From IMG/VR virus record IMGVR_UViG_3300030943_000045, positions 1-44,519 of that record: 44,519 nucleotides of DNA; one strand, written 5' to 3'. Below are positions 22,469 to 29,340 of the stretch, piece after piece. The notes under the pieces were generated by a model. That model did no database searches, was not told the DNA's origin, and was given only the letters and a program-made list of their open reading frames with translations. Within the stretch, counting starts at the first letter, position 1. Every line of letters begins with the position of its first letter. The stretch is from a virus. Position numbers and translations under genes: made by a program.

Positions 22469-22488
22469 AAGTCTACAAATGCAGACTT
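22469..22488. promoter_or_regulatory. Operator candidate O2 at the start site
   Basis: AAGTCT-8-AGACTT lies where transcription from the early promoter should begin. Together with O1 it brackets the promoter. Confidence 0.55.
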
Positions 22489-22500
22489 CGGAGGTTTTTG

Positions 22501-22683
22501 ATGCCAAAGTACGTCAGGGTAGGGAAATATACGGCGCAAGAACACGGCACCGGTATTGTTTGTACCCTTCCGAAGGATTACGTCGACGACTTAAAAATAT
22601 CCAAAAAGGACAAGTTGATCCTCTACAGAGACGGCGAAGATGGCCTGTTAATTCGTCCAGCAAAAAAGGGAAAGGTAGCATGA
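22501..22683 (+). CDS. AbrB/SpoVT-like small DNA-binding protein
   Basis: 60 residues from ATG 22501, seven bases after GGAGG. The order of segments (VRVGKYTAQEHGTGIVCTLP, then YVDDLKISKKDKLILYRDGE) is that of swapped-hairpin AbrB-like domains: a beta strand, a conserved TLPK-type turn, a short helix, then G-D-l-l strands. First gene after the early promoter, it may be a Cro-like switch or antitoxin-type regulator. It overlaps the next gene by four bases. Confidence 0.6.
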   Translation: MPKYVRVGKYTAQEHGTGIVCTLPKDYVDDLKISKKDKLILYRDGEDGLLIRPAKKGKVA

Positions 22684-22850
22684 CCGACCCCAAATACCTC
22701 CCCAAGCGGTTGAAAGCTCTCTACGTCTCGACTCGCGGCCGGCTTTACCGCGTCGAATCCAGCCCCACCGAGAAAGCTACTCGTCTCATCCGCACGACCT
22801 GGGCCGAGGAACTCGCGAAGGACAAAAAAGACAAGGAGATCCGCGCATGA
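22680..22850 (+). CDS. Small basic hypothetical protein
   Basis: 56 residues beginning at the ATG that overlaps the previous stop (ATGA). Charged and Lys/Arg-rich (MTDPKYLPKRLKALYVSTRG). The larger open frame extending upstream has no valid start and is rejected. No family recognised; early operon member. Confidence 0.55.
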   Translation: MTDPKYLPKRLKALYVSTRGRLYRVESSPTEKATRLIRTTWAEELAKDKKDKEIRA

Positions 22851-23050
22851 TTCCTTACGCGCTCAACCTGACGGACAAGGCCATCATCGCCTTTGGGGCG
22901 ATCTGCCTTTTTCTATTCATCGTCTTCTTCGCCTTCCTGTTTTTCTCCTGGCTCGCGCGCAAGGTTGGGGGATGGCACATCCTCGTCGCCTTGTTTGGCG
23001 TCATCGCATTCCTGTGTCTTTGCGTCGCGACGGCGCTCTGGGGTAACTGA
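22847..23050 (+). CDS. Two-span membrane protein
   Basis: 67 residues, ATGA overlap upstream and one-base overlap (TGATG) downstream. Two hydrophobic helices (IIAFGAICLFLFIVFFAFLF and WHILVALFGVIAFLCLCVAT) are connected by ARKVGG. Small early-operon membrane proteins in phages often act in superinfection exclusion; here that is only a suggestion. Confidence 0.6.
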   Translation: MIPYALNLTDKAIIAFGAICLFLFIVFFAFLFFSWLARKVGGWHILVALFGVIAFLCLCVATALWGN

Positions 23051-23388
23051 TGCCGCGCCCCGATCCCTCACGCGATTCATCTGCCATCGTTGCGAACTAT
23101 ATCATGGATCGGCTTGATTCCATGGCTGCAGACCTTGCGTCCTTACGCGAACGCGAATCGCTCACCATTGATGATCTCTCCGAAAGATATCACCTGAGCC
23201 GATCATCGCTCGATCGTGCGCCTTGGCGCCTACCCAATTTCGGAAAAGCCGATACGGGAGAATTCCCGAAGCGCTGGTGGCTCTCGACCGTCGAGGCGTG
23301 GGAGAGCATCCCCGAAATAGACCGCAAGTCGCGGTGGGAATTGATGAGCGCGAAGGAGAAGCACCAGGTGCTCGGGGTGAGCGCATGA
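23050..23388 (+). CDS. Excisionase/MerR-like winged-helix protein
   Basis: 112 residues. LTIDDLSERYHLSRSSLDRA (~39-58) is a helix-turn-helix followed by a wing and a Trp-containing strand (PKRWWLSTVEAWES). This arrangement matches excisionase-like DNA-binding domains that select a target and then a strand. It could regulate int or direct excision; the distance from int makes a regulator equally likely. It overlaps its downstream neighbour by four bases. Confidence 0.55.
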   Translation: MPRPDPSRDSSAIVANYIMDRLDSMAADLASLRERESLTIDDLSERYHLSRSSLDRAPWRLPNFGKADTGEFPKRWWLSTVEAWESIPEIDRKSRWELMSAKEKHQVLGVSA

Positions 23389-23792
23389 GCCAGCCCATCG
23401 GAACCATCGACGGAGTCGCTATTTACGACTACAAGCAGGGCGCCAAGATTTGCGGTTGCACGTATTCCGGATTTGTTAATGCTTGGACTGGTTACCACAA
23501 GGACGACGACGTTTTTACCGTCAAGGGTCACATCGTTAAGCGTGCCGGCCAAGCGCTGGAAATCGAACAATCAAAAAAAGAAATAACAGCAGAAGAGAAA
23601 CAGCTGATAGCTCTTGAAGAAATCAAGGAACAGCTCCGCTACTTACGCGAATGCCTCATCGGCCGCCTGCATGGTTTAGACGAGATTGCCGAGAACGTGC
23701 GCGTGGTCGAGCGGCGACTCATCGAATCGAAAGACAAGATAAAGAGTTCATACCACGGCGCTACCGATCACCAAGCGGAGCGGCTCGGATGA
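23385..23792 (+). CDS. Hypothetical protein, coiled-coil C-terminus
   Basis: 135 residues. The N-terminal ~60 form a small domain (IGTIDGVAIYDYKQGAKICG, then FTVKGHIVKRAG) that may be a second helix-turn-helix-like fold. Residues ~65-120 are a long charged helix (QLIALEEIKEQLRYLRECLI). Starts at the ATG overlapping the preceding TGA. Family not recognised. Confidence 0.5.
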   Translation: MSQPIGTIDGVAIYDYKQGAKICGCTYSGFVNAWTGYHKDDDVFTVKGHIVKRAGQALEIEQSKKEITAEEKQLIALEEIKEQLRYLRECLIGRLHGLDEIAENVRVVERRLIESKDKIKSSYHGATDHQAERLG

Positions 23793-23929
23793 TCGATCCC
23801 GTTTACGAATCGCGACTCGACGCCGTTAAGGAAAGGCTGGAAGCGCTAGAGAAAAGAATGCGTGAGCTGATCGGATGGATACGGAAGCTCGCGCAGGACG
23901 CACGGCGATATGCAAAGGGGAAGAACTGA
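23789..23929 (+). CDS. Very small coiled-coil protein
   Basis: 46 residues, almost entirely one amphipathic helix (LDAVKERLEALEKRMRELIG). It overlaps both neighbours (ATGA upstream, TGATG downstream), supporting translation within the operon. No function can be assigned. Confidence 0.5.
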   Translation: MIDPVYESRLDAVKERLEALEKRMRELIGWIRKLAQDARRYAKGKN

Positions 23930-24285
23930 TGGCTGGACGAATCACGGTATCGCCGAAGGAAGAACGCACGATCGACGGCCGCACCTTTGCGTCGAAGGCG
24001 GAAATGAATCGCTATCTCGAATTGAGAATGGCGGAACGTGCCGGGGTGATCTTCGACCTTAGGTGTCAGCCGCCTTTCGTCCTTATCGATCCTTTCTATC
24101 ATCCGCTCATTGGGCAATTCAAAGGTCTGAAATACCTAGCCGATTTCGGCTACTTCGAAAAAAAGAACCCGAAGAAAGAAATCATCGAGGATGTTAAGGG
24201 ACATATCACGGAAATTTATTCGCTCAAGCGAGTGCTGCTTGTACGGCGCTACCCTGATATCGACTTTCGCGAGATCAAGGTCTAG
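23929..24285 (+). CDS. DUF1064 nuclease-like protein
   Basis: 118 residues. The pattern DGRTFASKAEMNRYLELRMA (~16-35), followed by LRCQPPFVLID and then YLADFGYFEK-NPKKEIIEDVKGH, is the DUF1064 arrangement: an S-K-E-y helix, an acidic strand D-F, and EDVKG. These acidic residues resemble a PD-(D/E)xK nuclease core and suggest a structure-specific or Holliday-junction endonuclease in phage recombination. The domain ends LVRRYPDIDFREIKV as usual. Confident family; activity inferred. Confidence 0.75.
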   Translation: MAGRITVSPKEERTIDGRTFASKAEMNRYLELRMAERAGVIFDLRCQPPFVLIDPFYHPLIGQFKGLKYLADFGYFEKKNPKKEIIEDVKGHITEIYSLKRVLLVRRYPDIDFREIKV

Positions 24286-24297
24286 GAGAATACGAAT

Positions 24298-24819
24298 ATG
24301 GACAATACGGAAATCTACAAGCTGACGTTGAACCCTGCTGGATTTATTATAGGTCTTGAATTCCATGCTGGCGGAAAGGATCTTCGCATCCTCTCGAACG
24401 AAGAGCCGCGCCAAGGTTTATATGTCGCATGCGCGCGCGTTCTCGCTCTCGGGATTGATTTCTATGAGCTTCCCGACAGCCTTCAATTCGGTCTCAAGTC
24501 GATTGCGTTCTCAAACGGAGATGAACCGGGATCTATCGTTCAGGGCGAGGGGTTCATCAAGAAGATCCGTCTTCAGCTCCCTAAGATTTCGAGGAAGGAA
24601 ATCAAGCGTCGCGTCGGCGGCGAAGAGGAATACGAAGTAGATCCTGAGAATCCGCAAAACAAGTTCAACCTCGCCGTCAAAGATCTCAAGGACGAAATCC
24701 TCTTCTACATACGCGGCCAGCGTCAGCAGATCGCATTCGAGTTTGAAAGCGATGATGAGGACGAGCGAGCCGTCGCCGACAAGATCACGAAATTCCCAAG
24801 TGCTAAAGCCGCCCAGTAG
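24298..24819 (+). CDS. Hypothetical early protein
   Basis: 173 residues from an ATG preceded by AGGAGA. It is mainly alpha/beta, with KLTLNPAGFIIGLEFHAGGK near the start and an acidic tail (FEFESDDEDERAVADKITKF). No signal, membrane segment or catalytic motif. It is between a nuclease and small regulators, so a DNA-metabolism role is plausible but unsupported. Confidence 0.5.
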   Translation: MDNTEIYKLTLNPAGFIIGLEFHAGGKDLRILSNEEPRQGLYVACARVLALGIDFYELPDSLQFGLKSIAFSNGDEPGSIVQGEGFIKKIRLQLPKISRKEIKRRVGGEEEYEVDPENPQNKFNLAVKDLKDEILFYIRGQRQQIAFEFESDDEDERAVADKITKFPSAKAAQ

Positions 24820-24853
24820 GGCCGGCATCAAATAACGAAGAAAAGGAGAACTA

Positions 24854-25075
24854 ATGGCAACGAAGAAACTGACTGAGAAGCAGATCGAGAAGGCCCGAAT
24901 AGGAATCACTGATGGGCTTTCCATCGAACTCGCTGCGGACGCGATACGCACCGCTCGAAACAACCCGACCGATGCGAAGACCCTCAAGGCCTCCCTGAAA
25001 GAGATCGAAGCGCAGGCGAAGGTCCTGGGCAAGGCGATCAAGATCCTCTGCCCGCCGAAGAAGGAGGAGGCCTAG
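24854..25075 (+). CDS. Small lysine-rich hypothetical protein
   Basis: 73 residues with AAGGAG before the ATG at 24854. Highly charged, mainly helical (IEKARIGITDGLSIELAADA and LKEIEAQAKVLGKAIKILCP). No family recognised. Three bases precede the next gene. Confidence 0.5.
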   Translation: MATKKLTEKQIEKARIGITDGLSIELAADAIRTARNNPTDAKTLKASLKEIEAQAKVLGKAIKILCPPKKEEA

Positions 25076-25078
25076 CCC

Positions 25079-25327
25079 ATGACCATTCGCTGCCCGCGCA
25101 AGGAGTGCAACCGCACTTTTAATACCGATTACAACTCGCGCATCTTCGACAAAGAAAAAGGCCACGGGTACATCTGCCCGTATTGCTATCACTTCGTTGA
25201 CGCCAACAAGTGGTCATGGAGGCCCGAGCCTAGGTCGAAGCCGCATGGAAGCAAGAAGGAACGGCGCAGGCAACGCGAAATCGTCTTACACGGACGAGGG
25301 TTGATCGACCCGAAGGATCTCAAATGA
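25079..25327 (+). CDS. Small zinc-ribbon protein
   Basis: 82 residues. C-x4-C (CPRKECNRTFN) and CPYC separated by ~30 residues form a likely zinc ribbon, followed by a very basic C-terminus (KPHGSKKERRRQREIVLHGR). Such proteins bind nucleic acid. Overlaps the next gene by four bases. Confidence 0.6.
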   Translation: MTIRCPRKECNRTFNTDYNSRIFDKEKGHGYICPYCYHFVDANKWSWRPEPRSKPHGSKKERRRQREIVLHGRGLIDPKDLK

Positions 25328-25584
25328 TCGTAATCGGAGCCGTAATAGTCGTCACCATCATCATCTGCGATTTCCTCGCGATCGAAGGCGACGCAACGGC
25401 TTTCATTGAATCCGAAGCTTCCCCCAATAACGCGAAGGTAGCCACGCACGAAACAGGAAGCCAGGAAGAAACTACTCGGAGAGAAAGGCGCGGCGTAAAG
25501 GTCGTCGGACGAGCCACACGTTCAGCTCTCGCCATGGAGCAGCGTGCAATCAAATTTGGATACCGGGTGCAATGGTTTTTTTAA
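25324..25584 (+). CDS. Small membrane-anchored hypothetical protein
   Basis: 86 residues, N-terminal hydrophobic helix (MIVIGAVIVVTIIICDFLAI) followed by a hydrophilic basic tail. It is the last gene before the terminator at 25621. Overlaps the preceding gene by four bases. Function unknown. Confidence 0.5.
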   Translation: MIVIGAVIVVTIIICDFLAIEGDATAFIESEASPNNAKVATHETGSQEETTRRERRGVKVVGRATRSALAMEQRAIKFGYRVQWFF

Positions 25585-25620
25585 GGTCTATTTTTATCGG
25601 CCTAGTGCAATAAGCACGCA

Positions 25621-25656
25621 GGGGAGAGCGACAGGCATTTGTCGCCTCCCCGTTTT
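25621..25656 (+). terminator. Rho-independent terminator ending the early operon
   Basis: GGGGAG-a-GCGACA pairs with TGTCGC-CTCCCC around GGCATT, followed by GTTTT. It lies just upstream of tRNA-Met. Confidence 0.85.
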
Positions 25657-25659
25657 CTC

Positions 25660-25731
25660 GGCTGGGTAGAGCAGTGGTAGCTTGCCGGTCTCATACGCCG
25701 GAGGTCAGTGGTTCGAATCCACTCCCAGCCC
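25660..25731 (+). tRNA. tRNA with CAT anticodon (Met, or Ile2 if modified)
   Basis: A complete cloverleaf: acceptor GGCTGGG/CCCAGCC, D arm GAGC/GCTT, anticodon stem CCGGT/GCCGG with loop CTCATAC (CAT at the centre), T arm AGTGG-TTCGAAT-CCACT. CCA is not encoded. A CAT tRNA may be elongator Met or, with lysidine, Ile(AUA). Confidence 0.9.
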
Positions 25732-25762
25732 AAACAGGTCAAAACGAAAAAAGGAGGTGCCA

Positions 25763-25957
25763 ATGCGCTCGATCTTCTGCTTCCTGTACGCGGTATTGAG
25801 AAGCTTCGGATCCCTGATCCTCGACTTCTTCTCTGCGTTCATGGTCGCGACTCCGAAGTTCGTCGCCAAGGTCGTCGGCAATGTCGATGACCAGGTCGAC
25901 GGAATTCGCTCCATGTTCGCGAAGAAGGCGTGCTCCGCTACCGGCGGCAGCGCCTAG
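25763..25957 (+). CDS. Small hydrophobic hypothetical protein between tRNAs
   Basis: 64 residues from ATG 25763, with AAAAGGAGG ending four bases upstream. The N-terminal ~35 residues are hydrophobic and aromatic (SIFCFLYAVLRSFGSLILDF), suggesting membrane association. The rest is helical with two Lys and a Cys/Ala/Gly tail. Excellent ribosome-binding site for so short a frame. No family recognised. Confidence 0.55.
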   Translation: MRSIFCFLYAVLRSFGSLILDFFSAFMVATPKFVAKVVGNVDDQVDGIRSMFAKKACSATGGSA

Positions 25958-25997
25958 CTTCAATGGCACTCCCCGGGCGTCGTCCGGGGTCTTCCAT

Positions 25998-26070
25998 GTG
26001 GGATTAGCTCAGCAGGTAGAGCGTCGGACTTCCACTCCGACTGTCACCGGTTCGATTCCGGTATCCCCCT
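25998..26070 (+). tRNA. tRNA-Gly (TCC anticodon)
   Basis: D arm GCTC/GAGC, anticodon stem TCGGA/TCCGA with loop CTTCCAC (anticodon TCC), T arm ACCGG-TTCGATT-CCGGT, acceptor GTGGGAT/ATCCCCC with one mismatch (position 2), and discriminator T as usual for tRNA-Gly. CCA is not encoded. Confidence 0.85.
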
Positions 26071-26073
26071 ATT

Positions 26074-26160
26074 GCCCGGCGGCGAGACGTCCAGGGTCTC
26101 CGCGTTTCCGTTGCGCGCAGGGTAAGGCATAGGAGACCAGTTCACCGCCGGGCTTTTTTC
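26074..26160 (+). ncRNA. Structured non-coding element / complex terminator after tRNA-Gly
   Basis: Outer stem GCCCGGCGG (26074-26082) with CCGCCGGGC (26145-26153) is followed by TTTTTT. Within the 62-base interior, GGTCTCC and GGAGACC can pair as a second stem. The nested fold plus a U-tract could be a terminator for the tRNA transcript or a small RNA. Confidence 0.55.
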
Positions 26161-26174
26161 TTTTCGGAGGGAAA

Positions 26175-26663
26175 ATGAGATACTGCGAAAAAATCTTATT
26201 CGTATTTTTCTCCTGCCTCCTCACCTTCCTTCTCGTCGCATCGGCGCGCGGCTTCACTATAGCGCCCGAGCGGCCGCTTCCCGAGGTCGAGGTCCGCGTG
26301 CTCACCCTGTACGACGTCTGCGTTGAGGGGACCATCGTGCCGGCCGCGCGCCTCCAGGGTCATGCCTACGCCGAGTCTGGATGCCAGAATGATGCTATCG
26401 GTGACGGAGGATGGTCCGTCAGCCAATTTCAGCTTTATGAGATCCCGGAGTATCACGCATGGAGGGTGCAGCGCTGGGGCGAATACGATCCGAAGAAACC
26501 GGAGGAAGCAGGTAGAATCGCCGCCCTATGTATCCAGGATTGCATCCTTGCGTTTCCCGACGACGAGCCCATGCAGATAACGGCATACCGATGGGGGATC
26601 GACGGCGCGCGCGCCCATGGCGTCGATTGGTGGTACGTCAATCGGGTGAGGGCAACCATTTGA
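26175..26663 (+). CDS. Exported lysozyme / lytic transglycosylase-like protein
   Basis: 162 residues with a cleavable signal peptide (LFVFFSCLLTFLLVASARGF, cut near residue 24). The mature domain has HAYAESGCQNDAIGDGGWSV then SQFQLYE, matching the E-S-g ... S-G-x-x-Q catalytic region of SLT/lysozyme-fold enzymes (Glu ~67). It ends with QITAYRWGIDGARAHG, recalling the A-Y-N-G segment. A secreted muralytic enzyme outside the late module could help DNA ejection or act in the lysogen; a second endolysin is also possible. Next gene overlaps (TTGA). Confidence 0.65.
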   Translation: MRYCEKILFVFFSCLLTFLLVASARGFTIAPERPLPEVEVRVLTLYDVCVEGTIVPAARLQGHAYAESGCQNDAIGDGGWSVSQFQLYEIPEYHAWRVQRWGEYDPKKPEEAGRIAALCIQDCILAFPDDEPMQITAYRWGIDGARAHGVDWWYVNRVRATI

Positions 26664-27430
26664 GCTCGAGGAACATCGTCCGCAATGTCCACGACTCGGA
26701 CACAAAGGAATTCGTCCGCGCTCTCGAATCGCTTTCGAGGACACGGCATCGCTGGGACGCCTTCCGCGACTGGACCGAAATGGCGGCTTGCACGTTCTAC
26801 AACAATCTCTTCCACGATCCGAAGATCGAGGTCGAGTACTTGGCCTGCGCGAATCGGTACAACTCGGACGAGCTCCGAACGATGGGAGAGATGCTCGGCA
26901 TGGTGATCTCCGCCCTCAGTGCGGGTCCGCGCGATTTCATGGGCGAGGTATTTTCCGGATCGCTCCTGATGAATGAGCACCACGGGCAGTTTTTTACACC
27001 TTACACCCTGAGCCTCATGATCGCGAAGATGGCCATCACCGAAGACAACCTTCCTCGCGGAAAGATCATCACGATCTCGGAGCCATCATGCGGAGCTGGT
27101 GGAATGGTCATCGCGGCTGCGGAGGTCATGGCAGAGCTCGGGATCAACTACGCGGCGGATGTCTACTTCGAGGCCCGAGATCTCGATCCGATTTGCGTGC
27201 ACATGGCCTACATCCAGATGACCGCGCTCGGGATCGCCGGGGAAGTCATCTGCGGGAATACCCTCACCCTCGAGACGTCCTGGAAGTGGCCGACGGCCGC
27301 GTACATGCTCAACCTGGTCGGTCCTCGCCTGGCCGCGCAGCGCCAGCGCGAAACCGAGGAGGGGGCCGCTCCTCAGAAGCCGATCAAGATCGGGCCACAG
27401 ATCGGGCTCTTTGAAGAGGTCTCGGCGTGA
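26660..27430 (+). CDS. N6-DNA methyltransferase-fold protein lacking a clear catalytic NPPY
   Basis: 256 residues from the TTG at 26660 overlapping the upstream stop; the longer frame upstream overlaps the transglycosylase and is rejected. It has HHGQFFTPYTLSLMIAKMAI (target/FTP motif), then EPSCGAGGMVIAAAEVMAEL (SAM-binding motif I, GxG type) and FEARDLDPICVHMAYIQMTA (motif II). After GNTLTLE no N/D-P-P-Y/F/W is visible where motif IV should be. It may therefore bind SAM or DNA without methylating. It is coupled by four bases to an SF2 helicase, so a modification or anti-restriction function is possible. Confidence 0.65.
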   Translation: MSSRNIVRNVHDSDTKEFVRALESLSRTRHRWDAFRDWTEMAACTFYNNLFHDPKIEVEYLACANRYNSDELRTMGEMLGMVISALSAGPRDFMGEVFSGSLLMNEHHGQFFTPYTLSLMIAKMAITEDNLPRGKIITISEPSCGAGGMVIAAAEVMAELGINYAADVYFEARDLDPICVHMAYIQMTALGIAGEVICGNTLTLETSWKWPTAAYMLNLVGPRLAAQRQRETEEGAAPQKPIKIGPQIGLFEEVSA

Positions 27431-28983
27431 CCCTCCGTAAGCACCAGGCAGAGACGGCCGCGATCGCTGACCGGATCCACGCCGGCGAGGATATCTCGCG
27501 CATCGACGCTCCTATCACCCCTGGCGGCGGCAAGTCGGCGCTCCCGGGGATCCTAGCTGACCGGCTCTTCCCCGACGTCGCCGACCGCCTCCTTTGGGTC
27601 GTGCCGCGAAACTCCCTGCGCTCCCAGGGGGAGGGCGACTTTCCGACCTGGTCCCGCTACAGGATCCGAGCGGCCGGGAATGAATTCGATCCCTGCCGGG
27701 GGACATCCGGCTACGTCACGACCTACCAGGCGATCGCCGCTGACCCGTATCGCCACCTCGATACCTTCCGCCATGGCCGATGGATCACCGTCCTCGACGA
27801 ACCGCATCACCGCCTCTCCGGAGGGATCTGGGACAAGTCCGTTGTTCCCCTCCTGGACCGCTCGGTCCTCACGGTCTACGCCTCAGGGACCTTTTTCCGA
27901 GGAGATGGGCAGCCGATCGCCGGGATCGAGTACGACGCGGAGGGCATGCCCATCTTCGGGGGGCCGGGAGCGGCCGTCGTCCGGTACTCCCGCGGCGACG
28001 CGCTGCGCGAGGGCGCGATAGTCCCGGTCCACTTCCGGCATCTCGACGGCCGCGCGGAATGGGATGACGAGGACGGAGCCCGGCAGGCATCCGCAAGCTT
28101 CCGCGACGATTACTCCCCGGCCGCGTTGTTCACTGCCCTTCGGACGGAATTCGCCTTTGAGCTCCTGGACGAGACAGTCACGGCCTGGCGCAAGTACAAG
28201 CGCGAGGCCTTCCCCGGGGCGAAGCTAATCGCCGTGGCGCCGAACATCGCCCTGGCTCGGCAGTATCTCGATCACCTTCATCTGCGTCGGATCGACGCTC
28301 TTTTGGCGACCTCGGACGATGACGCGGCCGCACAGATCGCAATCGCTCGCTTCAAGGGACAGGCCGCGCCGGCGGCGGACGTCCTGGTCTGCGTGGGAAT
28401 GTGCTATGAAGGCTTATCGGTCCCGGCCATCACGCATATCGCCTGCCTGACGCACATCCGCTCCGTTCCCTGGCTCGAGCAGCTCTTCGCCCGCGGAAAC
28501 CGCACGGCGCCCGGTAAGGTCGAGGCCTTTGTATTCGGCCCTGAGGACGTGCGCCTACGGGCTGCCATTAGGTCAATCGAAGCCGAGCAGGTCCAAGCCC
28601 TGTCGGAGCTCGAGGCGTCGACGGATTCCTTGCCTATCGAGAACGGGGAGGGCGGATCTGGAGGAAGGAAACCGGGGATCAAGCCGATCGGGTCGGCGGC
28701 GTTCGGGACCGGCAACGCACAGGCAGAATTCCAGGATGAGCCGGCAGCCGCGCTTCCAGATGGCGGCATGACTCCCTCCCAGGCGCAGGCCCTCCTCCGG
28801 ACGCATATCGCCCGACACATCGAGATCTTCCTGGCCGGTAAGCGCCCGGGGTCGAAGGACGCCTACCGGAAAATCGTGATGGCGAAGCTGAAGGCGATCG
28901 TAGGGGGGAAGGCACGGGAGGACTGCACGGTCGAGGAGCTGACCGCGCAGTGGTCCTTCCTCAAGAAGGAATTCCCGGTATGA
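27427..28983 (+). CDS. Superfamily 2 DNA helicase
   Basis: 518 residues, GTG start in a four-base overlap. Motif I is TPGGGKS (31-37), motif II is DEPH in TVLDEPHHR (~124-127), motif III is SGT (~154), and motif VI is QLFARGNRT (~351-359). Helicase lobe 2 begins around KLIAVAPNIALARQYLDH. The C-terminal ~130 residues (after EASTDSLPIENGEG) are a linker and a helical domain. It probably remodels phage DNA in replication or recombination. The partner methyltransferase-fold gene suggests a joint function. The next gene is convergent, ending two bases away. Confidence 0.85.
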   Translation: MTLRKHQAETAAIADRIHAGEDISRIDAPITPGGGKSALPGILADRLFPDVADRLLWVVPRNSLRSQGEGDFPTWSRYRIRAAGNEFDPCRGTSGYVTTYQAIAADPYRHLDTFRHGRWITVLDEPHHRLSGGIWDKSVVPLLDRSVLTVYASGTFFRGDGQPIAGIEYDAEGMPIFGGPGAAVVRYSRGDALREGAIVPVHFRHLDGRAEWDDEDGARQASASFRDDYSPAALFTALRTEFAFELLDETVTAWRKYKREAFPGAKLIAVAPNIALARQYLDHLHLRRIDALLATSDDDAAAQIAIARFKGQAAPAADVLVCVGMCYEGLSVPAITHIACLTHIRSVPWLEQLFARGNRTAPGKVEAFVFGPEDVRLRAAIRSIEAEQVQALSELEASTDSLPIENGEGGSGGRKPGIKPIGSAAFGTGNAQAEFQDEPAAALPDGGMTPSQAQALLRTHIARHIEIFLAGKRPGSKDAYRKIVMAKLKAIVGGKAREDCTVEELTAQWSFLKKEFPV

Positions 28984-28985
28984 GG

Positions 28986-29228
28986 CTAATCGTTGTCGGA
29001 GGTTTCGGAGGGGGCAACGAAGGAGCGTACCAGATCCCGGATCTTCTGGTCCGCATCGTATGCCCGAAGGATTCGGTCGATAAGTCCATTCCTGGACTGA
29101 AGTTCTCGTTTCGCATGGCCGTTCATGTTCTCCATGACGTCCGGATCGAGCCGGAGATTGAACGGTTCCTTCTTCTTCATGTCCGGAGTGTAGCCGGATG
29201 TCTCTTCCCTGTAAAGCATTTCGCCCAT
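28986..29228 (-). CDS. Arc/MetJ-like ribbon-helix-helix repressor
   Basis: 80 residues with a leftward AGAGG ribosome-binding site five bases before ATG 29228; an internal start at 29180 (MKKKEPFN...) is possible but lacks one. The core is PFNLRLDPDVMENMNGHAKR then ELQSRNGLIDRILRAY: a beta strand (N-L-R-L), helix A and helix B, as in Arc. It faces away from the operon at 29341 and shares overlapping promoters full of palindromes, so autoregulation and control of the replication operon are likely. Confidence 0.75.
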   Translation of the reverse strand: MGEMLYREETSGYTPDMKKKEPFNLRLDPDVMENMNGHAKRELQSRNGLIDRILRAYDADQKIRDLVRSFVAPSETSDND

Positions 29229-29249
29229 TATTGCCTCTCTTGTAGATTA

Positions 29250-29301
29250 ATTGTAGATACACTTGACTACATAGTCAAGGTGTAGTAGGATGTATCTACA
29301 A
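29250..29301. promoter_or_regulatory. Divergent promoters with nested palindromic operators
   Basis: Outer inverted repeat TTGTAGATACA (29251-29261) / TGTATCTACAA (29291-29301), and inner CTTGACTA-CA-TAGTCAAG (29262-29279). Leftward: TTGACT (29278-29273), 17-base spacer, TACAAT (29255-29250). Rightward: TTGACT (29263-29268), 17-base spacer, TAGGAT (29286-29291). One repressor dimer set could shut both. See findings. Confidence 0.75.
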
Positions 29302-29340
29302 AGTAAAGCGGCCCCCAACAAGGGACCGCAGGAGGAAACG

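Noticed and set aside
22434-22679. N-terminal extension of the 22680-22850 gene
   Set aside because: It would start inside the promoter/operator and overlap the AbrB-like gene in another frame; the coupled ATG at 22680 fits better.
26528-26659. N-terminal extension of the methyltransferase-fold protein
   Set aside because: It lies entirely within the transglycosylase-like gene, and the TTG at 26660 gives a typical four-base coupling.
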